Positions 1 through 6,921 of a stretch of DNA of 64,000 bases are shown here, piece after piece. A program made the translations under genes and the position numbers. How positions within the stretch are numbered: position 1 is the first letter of the stretch; each line of letters starts with the position of its first letter. Under the pieces are notes generated by a model. It searched no databases. It had not been told where the DNA came from and was given only the letters and a program-made list of their open reading frames with translations. The stretch is from Vibrio mangrovi (GTDB lineage: Bacteria; Pseudomonadota; Gammaproteobacteria; Enterobacterales; Vibrionaceae), in the NCBI RefSeq assembly GCF_024346955.1, contig NZ_AP024884.1:620001-684000 (forward strand). The letters are read 5' to 3'.

Positions 1-305
1 CCCATGTGGTGAATACAACAAGGTATCATGTCTTTATTATTTGAAGGATCTTAATGGATCTGTGGTTAGTGAATACTTCTGCTGTGTGATGCTGTCACAC
101 TAAAGTAATGCTATAATGCACTATAACTAATAGCTGTTAAATAAAGAGACACGATATCTCAGTATGAAACCCTCAAATCCACTGAATCATTACCTATATA
201 TCTATACGAGAAGAGCATTCTCACATTTCTGTATCCTGTTGCTGTCGGATACAAACATATGGGCTAAGTTTCAATTGAGTGATTCTGAGTTCAGGTAAAT
301 AGCAT
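1..305. other. Left chromosomal flank without a recognisable gene
   Basis: AT-rich sequence upstream of the small secreted-protein gene. I see no ORF with a convincing start. Positions 114-129 carry a 16-nt string that recurs inverted at 23241-23256, just upstream of the tyrosine recombinase gene. The promoter of the 306-626 gene is probably in this stretch, but I cannot place it. Confidence 0.4.
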
Positions 306-626
306 ATGAAGATTTTTATCGTGGTATTTATATTGAGTGTCTGTGCTGGTAGCGTCTTTGCTAAAGGGATCTTATCTGATGCAGAAATAAGACAACAAAT
401 TATACGTGATTCAATCCGGCAGTATTCGGGCAATTGTGCCTGTCCATACAATAGAGCTTCAAATGGTTATAAATGTGGTAAAAGGAGCGCGTGGAGCCGT
501 GCCGGTGGTTATTCTCCGATATGTTATGCCAGTGAGATCTCCGATGGTGATGTTAAAGAATGGAGAGCAGCACATAGTCAGCAGAAGTCTGGTGGAAAAC
601 AGCAAAATGCCATTCAGGATAAATAA
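306..626 (+). CDS. Small secreted cysteine-containing protein, unknown function
   Basis: This 106-aa protein starts with a clear signal peptide (basic start, hydrophobic residues 4-17, cleavage after VFA at about residue 19). The mature part has a compact segment with CACPYN, a KCG motif and a further Cys (ICYA), spaced like a small disulfide-bonded periplasmic domain, and ends in a polar Gln/Lys-rich tail. An AGG lies upstream of the ATG. I have seen similar CPYN...CGxRSAxSRxGGxxPxCY proteins annotated as hypothetical in proteobacteria, but I know of no assigned function. It lies outside the prophage, just left of attP, so it is probably a chromosomal gene of the dif region. Confidence 0.6.
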   Translation: MKIFIVVFILSVCAGSVFAKGILSDAEIRQQIIRDSIRQYSGNCACPYNRASNGYKCGKRSAWSRAGGYSPICYASEISDGDVKEWRAAHSQQKSGGKQQNAIQDK

Positions 627-720
627 CGATATACTGGGTCGGCAATAGTTTGAAATACCAAGTATTGCTAAACAGTTTTAAGGCTCAAAGTGGACATTAC
701 TAAATAGTTCTAACAAAACA

Positions 721-907
721 AGTGCGCATTATGTCACCCGTCATTATGTTGAGGGTTTGCCTTCAGGCCTGAGCGCGGCAAAGGGTGGGCGAGAGAGGTC
801 ATGATTCCGCGCCGAAGGCGGCTTGTCCGTCTGGCAGCGCGTGAAGGGGGCGAAAGAGAATCGCTTTGCAAGTGAAGCCCGTAACATAATGTCGAATAAT
901 GCGCATT
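721..907. other. attL: CTXphi-type folded attP at the left prophage edge (attL)
   Basis: Positions 721-731 are a XerC arm identical to that of the dif site at 20893. After an enlarged central stretch, TTATGTT at 743-749 resembles the XerD arm. At 897-907 an inverted XerC-like arm (reverse complement AATGCGCATTA) follows an inverted ACATAATG. Two dif-like sites facing each other about 190 bp apart are the layout of the CTXphi attP, which folds as single-stranded DNA into a XerC substrate. The GC-rich middle (about 760-880) also resembles the CTXphi attP region as I remember it. The two XerC arms, at 721 and 20893, have the same orientation, as expected for an insertion at dif. Confidence 0.75.
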
Positions 908-973
908 TTACTTAATTTTCAAAAAAGTAGAATTTATAATGCTTGCCTCATTAGTTGCATATGGTAAGTATTA

Positions 974-1537
974 ATGTATAAAAAACAATTTATTGACGCC
1001 TTTAACATCACTAAATCTTTAGGTTTTGAGACAGATTCTATTGATCTAAACGGGGCACTTCTTGACCAAAATACTCGAGCTAAGATTTATTCAACTATCC
1101 AAAATCAACTTGGTAAATTCAGTCCCGAAGAAGTATCTCAACAGTGCTTTGGGGCTACATACATCTTGAAGAATGAGTTAGAACAACTTTTAGATAAAAA
1201 GTTTTATTACACCTTGGGCTATATTGATTTAGAAGGAAAGTCAGTTTTCTATACTGACTTTGATGTTCTTAAAGGTTATATGGGACAACAGAATAAAACG
1301 TTTAGCCAGCCTATAAATCTTCATGCTTGGTTAACTACTACGGGTGGTGAAATTATTGACGCTACTTTGATGACTACTCTTAGTGTCGTTCGCAAGCAAC
1401 CTGAGTTATTGGGCGGTGTAATTGCTTCCGTCAATGAATCACTTACTGATTTGAGTTACCATCCACAAATCATTGGCGAAGAATATCTTAAAGATTGTGG
1501 TTTCATGGTTGATTTCGAATTCTGGGAATTTTCGTAA
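974..1537 (+). CDS. Hypothetical 187-aa prophage protein, possible Cys-His-Asp (transglutaminase-like) fold
   Basis: I do not recognise the family. The gene is AT-rich, lies just inside the attP and reads towards the phage core. A Cys at residue 58 (QQCFG), a His at 117 in LHAWL and an Asp at 129 in GEIIDAT follow the order and spacing of papain-like or transglutaminase-like catalytic triads, in which the His-Ala-Trp and the Asp lie on adjacent strands. That reading is inference from the pattern only. There is no signal peptide or membrane segment. The ribosome binding site is weak, so the start is the first ATG in the frame. It could be an accessory (moron) gene of the phage or a passenger left at the integration site. 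Confidence 0.5.
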   Translation: MYKKQFIDAFNITKSLGFETDSIDLNGALLDQNTRAKIYSTIQNQLGKFSPEEVSQQCFGATYILKNELEQLLDKKFYYTLGYIDLEGKSVFYTDFDVLKGYMGQQNKTFSQPINLHAWLTTTGGEIIDATLMTTLSVVRKQPELLGGVIASVNESLTDLSYHPQIIGEEYLKDCGFMVDFEFWEFS

Positions 1538-2484
1538 TCCAATTTTTTCATTCGTCGGTGCAGAATCTGACCCGGGATTATCCGGAATAAAGCGGAATAA
1601 ACCGGAATCTTTGCCCTCGTTTTTTGGGCTATAAGCATTTAGCTTATAGTCCGAAGAATGAGGAGACAAGCCCCGGTGAAATCATTGCATCCCCTGCATG
1701 CAAAGGGCGCGTCAGTGGCATGCAACATGCCAGGCATTCGTCATTCCCAATCTTTCACAATCCCGATTTACAATATTCCCTTGACCAGATCGGCAATATT
1801 CCTAATCTTCGGCTTGGTTCGAAATCTGACCCAAAGCGGATTGGATTGGATGCAGAATGGAGTGGTTTTGTATGGGGTGGTTTGCTGGCCGAACCGGAAG
1901 AAAATTGCAGATCTGCAATTTTTTAGTCTACTGATCCTCCCAAGCCAGAAAATGGATCTTTTCTATTCGTCGTCCAGTTACTGGGTTAGGCTTTGACTTA
2001 AAAGGGTTTAATAGTAAGAAATAAAATCTTGCGATCCCTATTGTTTCATCTTTCATTTCATACTCTATCTGACCATACCGGAAGACCATTTACATTTCAC
2101 ATACCCCTTAAATGCTGATTATAGGAGCGAGGAAGTCCCACGAGTGGGACTGACTTTCACATGTGAAAGTTTTCAGCGCTGCAAAAATTTCGGTATGCCG
2201 AATTTTAAGTATTCTCAGATTTTTCAGTCTATCGGAAGCATTTTTCCCGAGGTTATCCGCACATGATTTGATTCCCTATGGTCATTTTCTATGGATAAAG
2301 CTCTCTTTATAGGAGATAGAAGTTCTAAAAACTCCGGCATTAGCTGAAATAGACTGTCTTAACGGCCTGTTCGGGCATAGGTATTCCTATTGGATACACC
2401 ATCAAAATATTTCTGCTGATTTCCACCCTAATTCGGTTTTTCGAGCCCTTTCTCTTGAGTTTTTTAATTAAAGGAGATTCTTAT
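1538..2484. other. Hairpin-rich phage intergenic region
   Basis: No convincing gene in about 950 bp, but dense secondary structure. There are three 10-bp direct repeats (core CGGAATAAA) at 1582-1611. A 22-bp imperfect stem at 1615-1636/1642-1663 has all four mismatches of G-U type. There is a perfect 22-bp palindrome at 1901-1922 followed by Ts, an 8-bp stem at 2134-2151, a perfect 18-bp palindrome at 2153-2170 and a bulged hairpin at 2184-2206. The place, between attP and the repressor side, corresponds to CTXphi ig-1. Replication origin or packaging signals are likely, but none is identified here. Confidence 0.5.
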
Positions 2485-2574
2485 ATGAAGTTTGAACAAA
2501 TGTTTATACGAATAATACTAGCTATTCGCTTATTTGAATTAGTCTTGAAATGGCTTGACTATTGGAATAGTTAA
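2485..2574 (+). CDS. 29-aa hydrophobic peptide, putative small phage protein
   Basis: A strong AAGGAG ends seven bases before the ATG. The 29 codons encode an amphipathic or hydrophobic peptide (core FIRIILAIRLFELVLKWL) that could lie in the inner membrane. Size and character resemble the tiny coat proteins of filamentous phages, but the gene lies outside the coat cluster, so the role is open. A hairpin follows directly after the stop codon. Confidence 0.45.
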   Translation: MKFEQMFIRIILAIRLFELVLKWLDYWNS

Positions 2575-2575
2575 G

Positions 2576-2604
2576 TGAAAAAGGGCACCTGTATAGGTGC
2601 CCAA
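2576..2604 (-). terminator. Hairpin terminator after the 220-aa membrane protein gene
   Basis: GGGCACCT and AGGTGCCC pair around a four-base loop (2583-2602). Read on the minus strand the stem is followed by CTTTTTC, a typical U-tract for the gene at 2695-3357. The plus strand has no U-tract. Confidence 0.6.
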
Positions 2605-2694
2605 TATAAAGACCTGTGCAAAATTGCAGTAACAACTTAATTCGGAATTGCTTGGAGACTTTTGTATCGGACTTTAAGCTAATATGGACTTTTA

Positions 2695-3357
2695 TCAAAC
2701 ACCTAGTTTGGGTATGGGGACTATGGTTTTAAATAAAGAACTGTAAGGTAATGTAGCCCATTCGTAATTTTTAACTAACCATCCGACAAGGAGTAAAAGG
2801 GCTATAAATAGTGCTGTCCCCATACTTTTTATGAAGAGATGGCGCAATTTTTCACCCCAGTCATATTTGGCCTTGATTCTGTTTTCTTCTGCAATAGCAT
2901 GCAGTCTGGATGCTAATTGTTTATTATCAAGTTCCAATTCAGCTTCTTTGAACGCAAGCTTTCTTTCGTGTTCAGAGTTTAATCGCTCAAACTCATCAAA
3001 TGTTGCTATAAATTTGCGTAGGGCATCATCTAGATCGTCTTGAAGTTTATTGTATCCGTCAGGATCTCTTTTGTAATCAAAGACCGCATCATGGGTTCGT
3101 TTTCTTAGGTCTTTCAGAAATTCGATGTCTAAACCATCTAGTGACTTATTCAAATCATTGATTAGACGTGTTCTACGAAGCATTGAGTTCTGGTCAAAAC
3201 TGGCTGTTGCTTTAATTTGATCCATAATAGGGTTGTGGGCGAGCTTGGCTACTTGTGCCACTACAGAATTTTTATAGGGATTTTCTGGCTGCTCAGCTAG
3301 AAGGCTTTCCATCTTCGGCAAAGATATGCCAGATGGGTGCTTTTCATCTTTATTCAT
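2695..3357 (-). CDS. Hypothetical membrane-anchored coiled-coil protein of the prophage
   Basis: This is a 220-aa protein if it starts at the ATG at 3357, which has GGAAGG six bases upstream. A start 12 codons earlier (3393) would overlap the hairpin at 3387-3410. Residues of about 95-175 are charged and heptad-like, suggesting a coiled coil. A single hydrophobic helix follows (LFIALLLLVGWLV), then a short tail, so the bulk probably faces the cytoplasm. I recognise no family. It lies 58 bp downstream of the AbrB-like gene on the same strand, in the single-copy part of the prophage, so core copy 2 has no equivalent. Confidence 0.5.
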   Translation of the reverse strand: MNKDEKHPSGISLPKMESLLAEQPENPYKNSVVAQVAKLAHNPIMDQIKATASFDQNSMLRRTRLINDLNKSLDGLDIEFLKDLRKRTHDAVFDYKRDPDGYNKLQDDLDDALRKFIATFDEFERLNSEHERKLAFKEAELELDNKQLASRLHAIAEENRIKAKYDWGEKLRHLFIKSMGTALFIALLLLVGWLVKNYEWATLPYSSLFKTIVPIPKLGV

Positions 3358-3386
3358 TTGACCTTCCGTTGGTGAAGAGTTAAAAA

Positions 3387-3410
3387 GCCGCATGCTTTAA
3401 TAGCGGCTTA
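3387..3410 (-). terminator. Hairpin terminator spanning the left edge of core copy 1
   Basis: AAGCCGC (3385-3391) pairs with GCGGCTT (3403-3409). On the minus strand the stem is followed by TTTTTAA, so it can end transcripts of the repressor operon. The left arm belongs to the unique flank and the right arm to the repeated unit. The stem is therefore absent at the copy 1/copy 2 junction. Confidence 0.5.
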
Positions 3411-3415
3411 TGGTT

Positions 3416-3733
3416 TCATTTTGATTGGTAAGCTTCTTTCATCTCTTTCATTACGAAGACAATTGCTGTGGCTTGTTTTTCATCGAATCCGGCATTGACT
3501 AGTCTGTTAATGTTGTGACGAATTTTTTCATATTCTATCTTTACTTCTTGATCTGACAGGGACTTTTCTTTTAATGCCTCTAACGGGGATAGTTTTCTTA
3601 ATGTCCAGGATCCGTCGTCGTTGTCTATCCATTGGATGACATCACTTTCTTCCCATTGTAATTCTTTTTGGATTTCATCAGGAATGAGGAAGTAGGACTC
3701 TCCATCTTCGTTTTTTTCTATTGTAACTTTCAT
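3416..3733 (-). CDS. AbrB/MazE-like small protein, second gene of the repressor operon (copy 1)
   Basis: This 105-aa protein has at residues 1-47 the pattern of a swapped-hairpin AbrB/MazE DNA-binding domain (MKVTIEKNEDG...YFLIPDEIQKEL...ESDVIQWIDNDDGSWTL). The C-terminal half is helical and charged. It follows the repressor gene by 12 bp, so the two are co-transcribed. Such domains usually act as transcription regulators or antitoxins. No toxin ORF lies next to it, so a regulatory role in lysogeny is more likely. The assignment rests on the sequence pattern only. Confidence 0.6.
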   Translation of the reverse strand: MKVTIEKNEDGESYFLIPDEIQKELQWEESDVIQWIDNDDGSWTLRKLSPLEALKEKSLSDQEVKIEYEKIRHNINRLVNAGFDEKQATAIVFVMKEMKEAYQSK

Positions 3734-3745
3734 GATAGACCTTGG

Positions 3746-4291
3746 TTACTTGGATTGTTCTTTTGACTTAATGATTTTTATTGTCTGAAGAGCTTCGCTT
3801 CCACTTAAACCAAATTCGTTCATCAGGGTGAATGCCGCTTCTTTTTCACTTTCGGTATCGTTAACTATTTGTTCTACTTTTTTCACTATTCTGTTGGTTT
3901 TTACAGCGTTTTCGCCAAACAGATCTCTTATTTTACCTTCTTCTTGTAGTGTTTCTTCGGCCTCTTGAGATATCTGTTTCATTCTACTCTTCATTAAGAG
4001 GGCTTCGGATAGTTTTACTAATATCTCTTTTTCTTCGTCTCCCATTTGTCCGATGCTTGACATTAAGTATTGCTCGGCTTTGTCCTGACATTCGTAAGGT
4101 TCAGAAATTAGTTCATTGACCGTAACACATAGATAGGATGCCAGTTGCTTTAATGTAGATACTTTGGGTTCACTTCGCCCTGTTTCGTACTCAATGAGAG
4201 TTCTTTTCGATACCCTGATTGCTTTAGCGACATCTTCTTGTGTGAGTTCCATTTTTATTCGTGCTTGCTTGAGTTTTTCTGCAAATGACAT
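3746..4291 (-). CDS. XRE-family phage repressor, RstR-like role (copy 1)
   Basis: This is a 181-aa protein with an N-terminal helix-turn-helix of the Cro/C1 type at residues 4-60 (LKQARIKMELTQEDVAKAI, then VSKRTLIEYETGRSEP) and a helical C-terminal part. An open frame extends to 4468, but that would run into the rep gene and across the promoter region. The ATG at 4291 starts right before the HTH and is preferred. It is transcribed away from rep, as rstR is from rstA in CTXphi, and probably represses the rep promoter to maintain lysogeny. Both copies are identical, so both cores should be under the same immunity. Confidence 0.8.
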   Translation of the reverse strand: MSFAEKLKQARIKMELTQEDVAKAIRVSKRTLIEYETGRSEPKVSTLKQLASYLCVTVNELISEPYECQDKAEQYLMSSIGQMGDEEKEILVKLSEALLMKSRMKQISQEAEETLQEEGKIRDLFGENAVKTNRIVKKVEQIVNDTESEKEAAFTLMNEFGLSGSEALQTIKIIKSKEQSK

Positions 4292-4414
4292 CTCATTTGT
4301 CCCTATAAAGACATTTATTCTCACATTATATATGCAGTTTTTATCACCACACCCTTGAGGTGATGAAAAGATTACTTTATCATTGAGGAAAAATGCACTT
4401 GACAGGTTTTTGGA
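4292..4414. promoter_or_regulatory. Divergent repressor/rep promoter region with operators (copy 1)
   Basis: For rep I read TTGAGG (4355-4360), a 17-bp spacer and TATCAT (4378-4383). For the repressor, minus-strand TATAAT lies at 4325-4330. Dyads that could be operators are ATCACC/GGTGAT (4343-4348/4359-4364), overlapping the rep -35, and TGTC/GACA (4298-4313) in the repressor leader. Positions 4322-4337 match a LexA box in the right half only (11 of 16 bases by my count). SOS control, known for CTXphi rstA, is possible but weakly supported. Confidence 0.5.
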
Positions 4415-5992
4415 ATGTACGATTTTTTGGAAATCACGGTACCATTCAAGAGTGAGTTTGTGACTCAATCTCTTGGCTGTGGCTATGTGAATTACGAAAA
4501 GTTGTCTTCTTTATCCGGCCTGAAAGTTGGGGCAGGTGATATTGAATTTGGAGTTACGGGAAATAAGGATCTCCGGGATCTTTATATCCCTTGGCAAAAA
4601 ATTCCTTCAAGTTATACCGATATTGCCTGTAAAGTTTTTGATGCGAACCCTGCCTGTAATTGTGAATGGGGATATCTTCGTTTTAAAGCATCGCCCGCCA
4701 AAATTATGCAGGGTCATAACGTTTATGGCTCTGACAATCTGCGTAATTGCGTTGAACATCTGATGTTTGCTTTTCTTAAAGCAACCCCGGACCTATTTGA
4801 CTCACTTGAATGGGGATTAGCTGAACTTTCACGTATCGATGCTACTTATTCGATTCAGTTTGAGAGTCGGGATGTTTTGGCACAGGCGGTGAACGGTCTT
4901 CGAAACGTTTCCAATCGCTATCTTCGTCCATCGAACCGCTACATTAACAAAACTTTGGGTGATGACTGTGATGCCAGTGTCTACTGGAGCGCTGCAACGG
5001 GCGAAAATCCGGATACAGGACGGACTAAGACACTGCTGTTTTATGTTAAGGATGCAGAAATTAAGCATCAGTTAAGTCAGTTGCAATCTCGCGCAAAGAA
5101 AGAACGAACTCATCATTACGACCATATTATTGCTGAACTCTCATCTCACGAACTACAAGATTTTGTTGCTAATCGGGGACGTTTTGAAGGGCGGGGGAAG
5201 AAGCGTTATATCCAGCGTGTCTGCGGCTCTTCTAATGTTTGGGCGGTTATTCGTTATGCTGAACAGTTTGAACAAATTAATGGCTACTCATTTTGTGAAT
5301 ACCTGTTTAAAGATCTTTTTGGGGATCTCTTTCTGGCTCTTGAGGGCAATGAGATAGAGGTATTTGACGATCACAAAGTAAAACATGCTTTATATGATAT
5401 GTATCAGAGCATTACTCCAAAAGGCAACATTTCCTACGCAAAGGCAGATCGTATATTCAGATTTTATATGTCTCTCTGCGACCGTGGTTACCACAACATC
5501 AAACGGCATACATCAAAGGCAACTCTATCGCGCAATATGAAAGAACTCTGCGCTATTGGCCTGTCCAAAGCCGATCTTCAGAACCTGCATAACGGTGAGC
5601 GCATGAAGTTATCTAAAGTCATCCATTTTGATTTTGACAATCAAAGGCCGGCGAACTACGTCGAACCCAAATCACCATTTGCCGATGGTTCATCAAATTA
5701 TCTTGCTGAAATATTTGGGGTCTCTTATCGCTTATCCCATGACATGGGACTTACGGATAATCCGTCCGACTTTCTTCATGACACACTCAGATTACCGGAT
5801 GATTTCGATTTTGAACCACTCTTGGATCTTAATGAGATCCCTATCAGCCCACGTGAATCTATGACTCTCGTTATTTGGCCGGATGGCGAAATAGCACTGA
5901 CACGACACAGGCAGAAGAAATTTAAGCCTAACATCATTACCGGCCTGATCAACCCAGAACCGTCTCGTTACTATCAGGCTTATCTACATTGA
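4415..5992 (+). CDS. Phage replication initiator, pII/X (RstA-like) family (copy 1)
   Basis: This 525-aa protein begins MYDFLEITVPF, the opening typical of replication proteins of Vibrio filamentous phages and of pII/X relatives. These nick the plus-strand origin of the double-stranded replicative form and drive rolling-circle replication. It is longer than CTXphi RstA (about 360 aa) and closer to the larger pII-type proteins. I cannot point to the catalytic tyrosine with confidence. It is the first gene of the phage structural strand, and the ssDNA-binding gene follows 10 bp later. The start overlaps the longest possible repressor frame, which argues for the shorter repressor. Confidence 0.8.
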   Translation: MYDFLEITVPFKSEFVTQSLGCGYVNYEKLSSLSGLKVGAGDIEFGVTGNKDLRDLYIPWQKIPSSYTDIACKVFDANPACNCEWGYLRFKASPAKIMQGHNVYGSDNLRNCVEHLMFAFLKATPDLFDSLEWGLAELSRIDATYSIQFESRDVLAQAVNGLRNVSNRYLRPSNRYINKTLGDDCDASVYWSAATGENPDTGRTKTLLFYVKDAEIKHQLSQLQSRAKKERTHHYDHIIAELSSHELQDFVANRGRFEGRGKKRYIQRVCGSSNVWAVIRYAEQFEQINGYSFCEYLFKDLFGDLFLALEGNEIEVFDDHKVKHALYDMYQSITPKGNISYAKADRIFRFYMSLCDRGYHNIKRHTSKATLSRNMKELCAIGLSKADLQNLHNGERMKLSKVIHFDFDNQRPANYVEPKSPFADGSSNYLAEIFGVSYRLSHDMGLTDNPSDFLHDTLRLPDDFDFEPLLDLNEIPISPRESMTLVIWPDGEIALTRHRQKKFKPNIITGLINPEPSRYYQAYLH

Positions 5993-6002
5993 GGTGAATT
6001 AC

Positions 6003-6308
6003 ATGCAAGTCTTTTTCATTAGTGCAACACATCGCTTTGGTACATCGTTTAAAAAGAGCCCTCAGGGAGTTCAGTATGACATCTGCAATCTGGCCTATGG
6101 CGATCCTGTCGAACCGGTAAGTCAACCGAATATGACCTTTTACGGTCATGGTGCTCAGGTCAGAGAAATTGGTCTGGCGAAAACGGCTATGTCGAGTTTT
6201 GAGACAGTGAAAGTCGGACAGCTTATTGAACTCATTTTTACTCCGAATCCGGAAAATCCCCGGATGAATATTGTGTCCGGCTGGAAACCGGTGAAGCAGG
6301 AAGGTTAA
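6003..6308 (+). CDS. Putative ssDNA-binding protein, DUF1293-like, gpV position (copy 1)
   Basis: This 101-aa protein starts at the ATG at 6003, with GAGGTG seven bases upstream. A GTG at 5994 would put the ribosome binding site inside the gene. Residues such as STHRFGT-type (here ATHRFGTS), YDICNL and PVEPVSQPNM resemble the DUF1293 proteins of Vibrio filamentous phages, which sit where M13 has gene V. The expected role is to coat the new single strand and switch replication to packaging. It is compact and rich in beta-strand patterns, with no membrane segment. Confidence 0.65.
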   Translation: MQVFFISATHRFGTSFKKSPQGVQYDICNLAYGDPVEPVSQPNMTFYGHGAQVREIGLAKTAMSSFETVKVGQLIELIFTPNPENPRMNIVSGWKPVKQEG

Positions 6309-6314
6309 TCCGGT

Positions 6315-6548
6315 ATGGCTTTATGTGTAGAGCAAGGAGAACAGGGATATTTGTACATCTCCGGCTCTGCCATCAACGAATGTTCATCGTTGGTTGTTTT
6401 GACCGTCGATGAATATAAAGCAAATACAGTTCAGCTAAATCCTTCAGAAATTTCTAGTCTGTTCTTCTTTGCTTTTGGTCTTGTCCTCGTCTCTTACAAA
6501 ATATCCTGGGTCGTGGGCGTTATGAAAAATCTCATTGGTAAAATATAG
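6315..6548 (+). CDS. Small phage membrane protein, probable minor coat protein (copy 1)
   Basis: This 77-aa protein has one membrane helix at about residues 47-70 (SSLFFFAFGLVLVSYKISWVV) and a short Lys-containing end (MKNLIGKI). The major coat protein ends with nearly the same residues (RMIGKI). It lies between the ssDNA-binding gene and the major coat gene, where minor coat genes sit in inoviruses. It has no cleavable signal peptide. The exact tip it caps cannot be told from sequence. Confidence 0.55.
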   Translation: MALCVEQGEQGYLYISGSAINECSSLVVLTVDEYKANTVQLNPSEISSLFFFAFGLVLVSYKISWVVGVMKNLIGKI

Positions 6549-6556
6549 GTGGATTT

Positions 6557-6787
6557 ATGTTCATTCAAAAAATTAAAACTTTCTTGATGGCTTCTTTTGC
6601 TATGGCCATTACCGCGCCTGCATTTGCGGAGGATCCTGCAACTTCAAATCCCGTTCAGCAATTGATGGACTCCATTGATATTTCAGGAGTCAGTGCGATC
6701 GTTGTTTCCTTTGGCGTGCTTATTCTTGGTGTGAAGTTTGGTGAGAAAGGGATCGTCTTTGCAAAACGTATGATTGGTAAAATCTGA
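6557..6787 (+). CDS. Major coat protein pVIII (copy 1)
   Basis: This 76-aa precursor has a signal peptide ending in APAFA at residue 24, an acidic N-terminus of the mature protein (EDPATSN), an amphipathic stretch, a hydrophobic helix (VSAIVVSFGVLILGV) and a basic C-terminal end (KRMIGKI). This is the standard plan of a filamentous-phage major coat protein (about 50 aa mature), which forms the tube around the single-stranded genome with its basic end towards the DNA. The terminator at 6876 probably raises its dose relative to downstream genes. Confidence 0.85.
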   Translation: MFIQKIKTFLMASFAMAITAPAFAEDPATSNPVQQLMDSIDISGVSAIVVSFGVLILGVKFGEKGIVFAKRMIGKI

Positions 6788-6882
6788 TGTATGTTGCGGT
6801 TGCCTCCATTCAGTTTTATTGCGTCATTCTGTTTCTGGGGGGACTTTGTGGAATTGCCTGCGTTATAGGCTTCAGGGGGTAA
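6787..6882 (+). CDS. 31-aa pVII/pIX-like tip protein (copy 1)
   Basis: The stop of the major coat gene overlaps this ATG (TGATG), a sign of translational coupling. The 31 residues are almost wholly hydrophobic (core IQFYCVILFLGGLCGIACVI) and end in FRG. M13 pVII and pIX have 33 and 32 residues and the same nature. They cap the end of the virion that emerges first and interact with the packaging signal. The gene is followed at once by the terminator hairpin. Confidence 0.65.
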   Translation: MYVAVASIQFYCVILFLGGLCGIACVIGFRG

Positions 6883-6896
6883 CATACCCCTTTTTT
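6876..6896 (+). terminator. Rho-independent terminator after the coat genes (copy 1)
   Basis: GGGGT and ACCCC pair around AACAT and are followed by six Ts. The left arm overlaps the end of the 31-aa gene. A terminator after gene VIII is a classic inovirus arrangement that limits expression of pIII and the assembly genes. Confidence 0.8.
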
Positions 6897-6921
6897 ACTT
6901 GTTAAACAGAGGACTAATTAC

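Noticed and set aside
721..907. Integron attC/VCR site
   Set aside because: The arms match XerC and XerD sites of dif rather than attC core boxes, and no integron cassettes follow.
1624..1996. Overlapping ORFs of 100 and 112 aa in the left intergenic region
   Set aside because: They run through the hairpins and palindromes, have poor ribosome binding sites and no protein-like composition.
3416..3733. MazE-type antitoxin of a toxin-antitoxin pair
   Set aside because: Neither neighbour looks like a MazF/PIN toxin; the gene is in an operon with the repressor.
4292..4468. Long form of the repressor starting at 4468
   Set aside because: It would overlap rep and its promoter on the opposite strand; the first 59 residues carry no HTH-type sequence and the ATG at 4291 starts just before the HTH.
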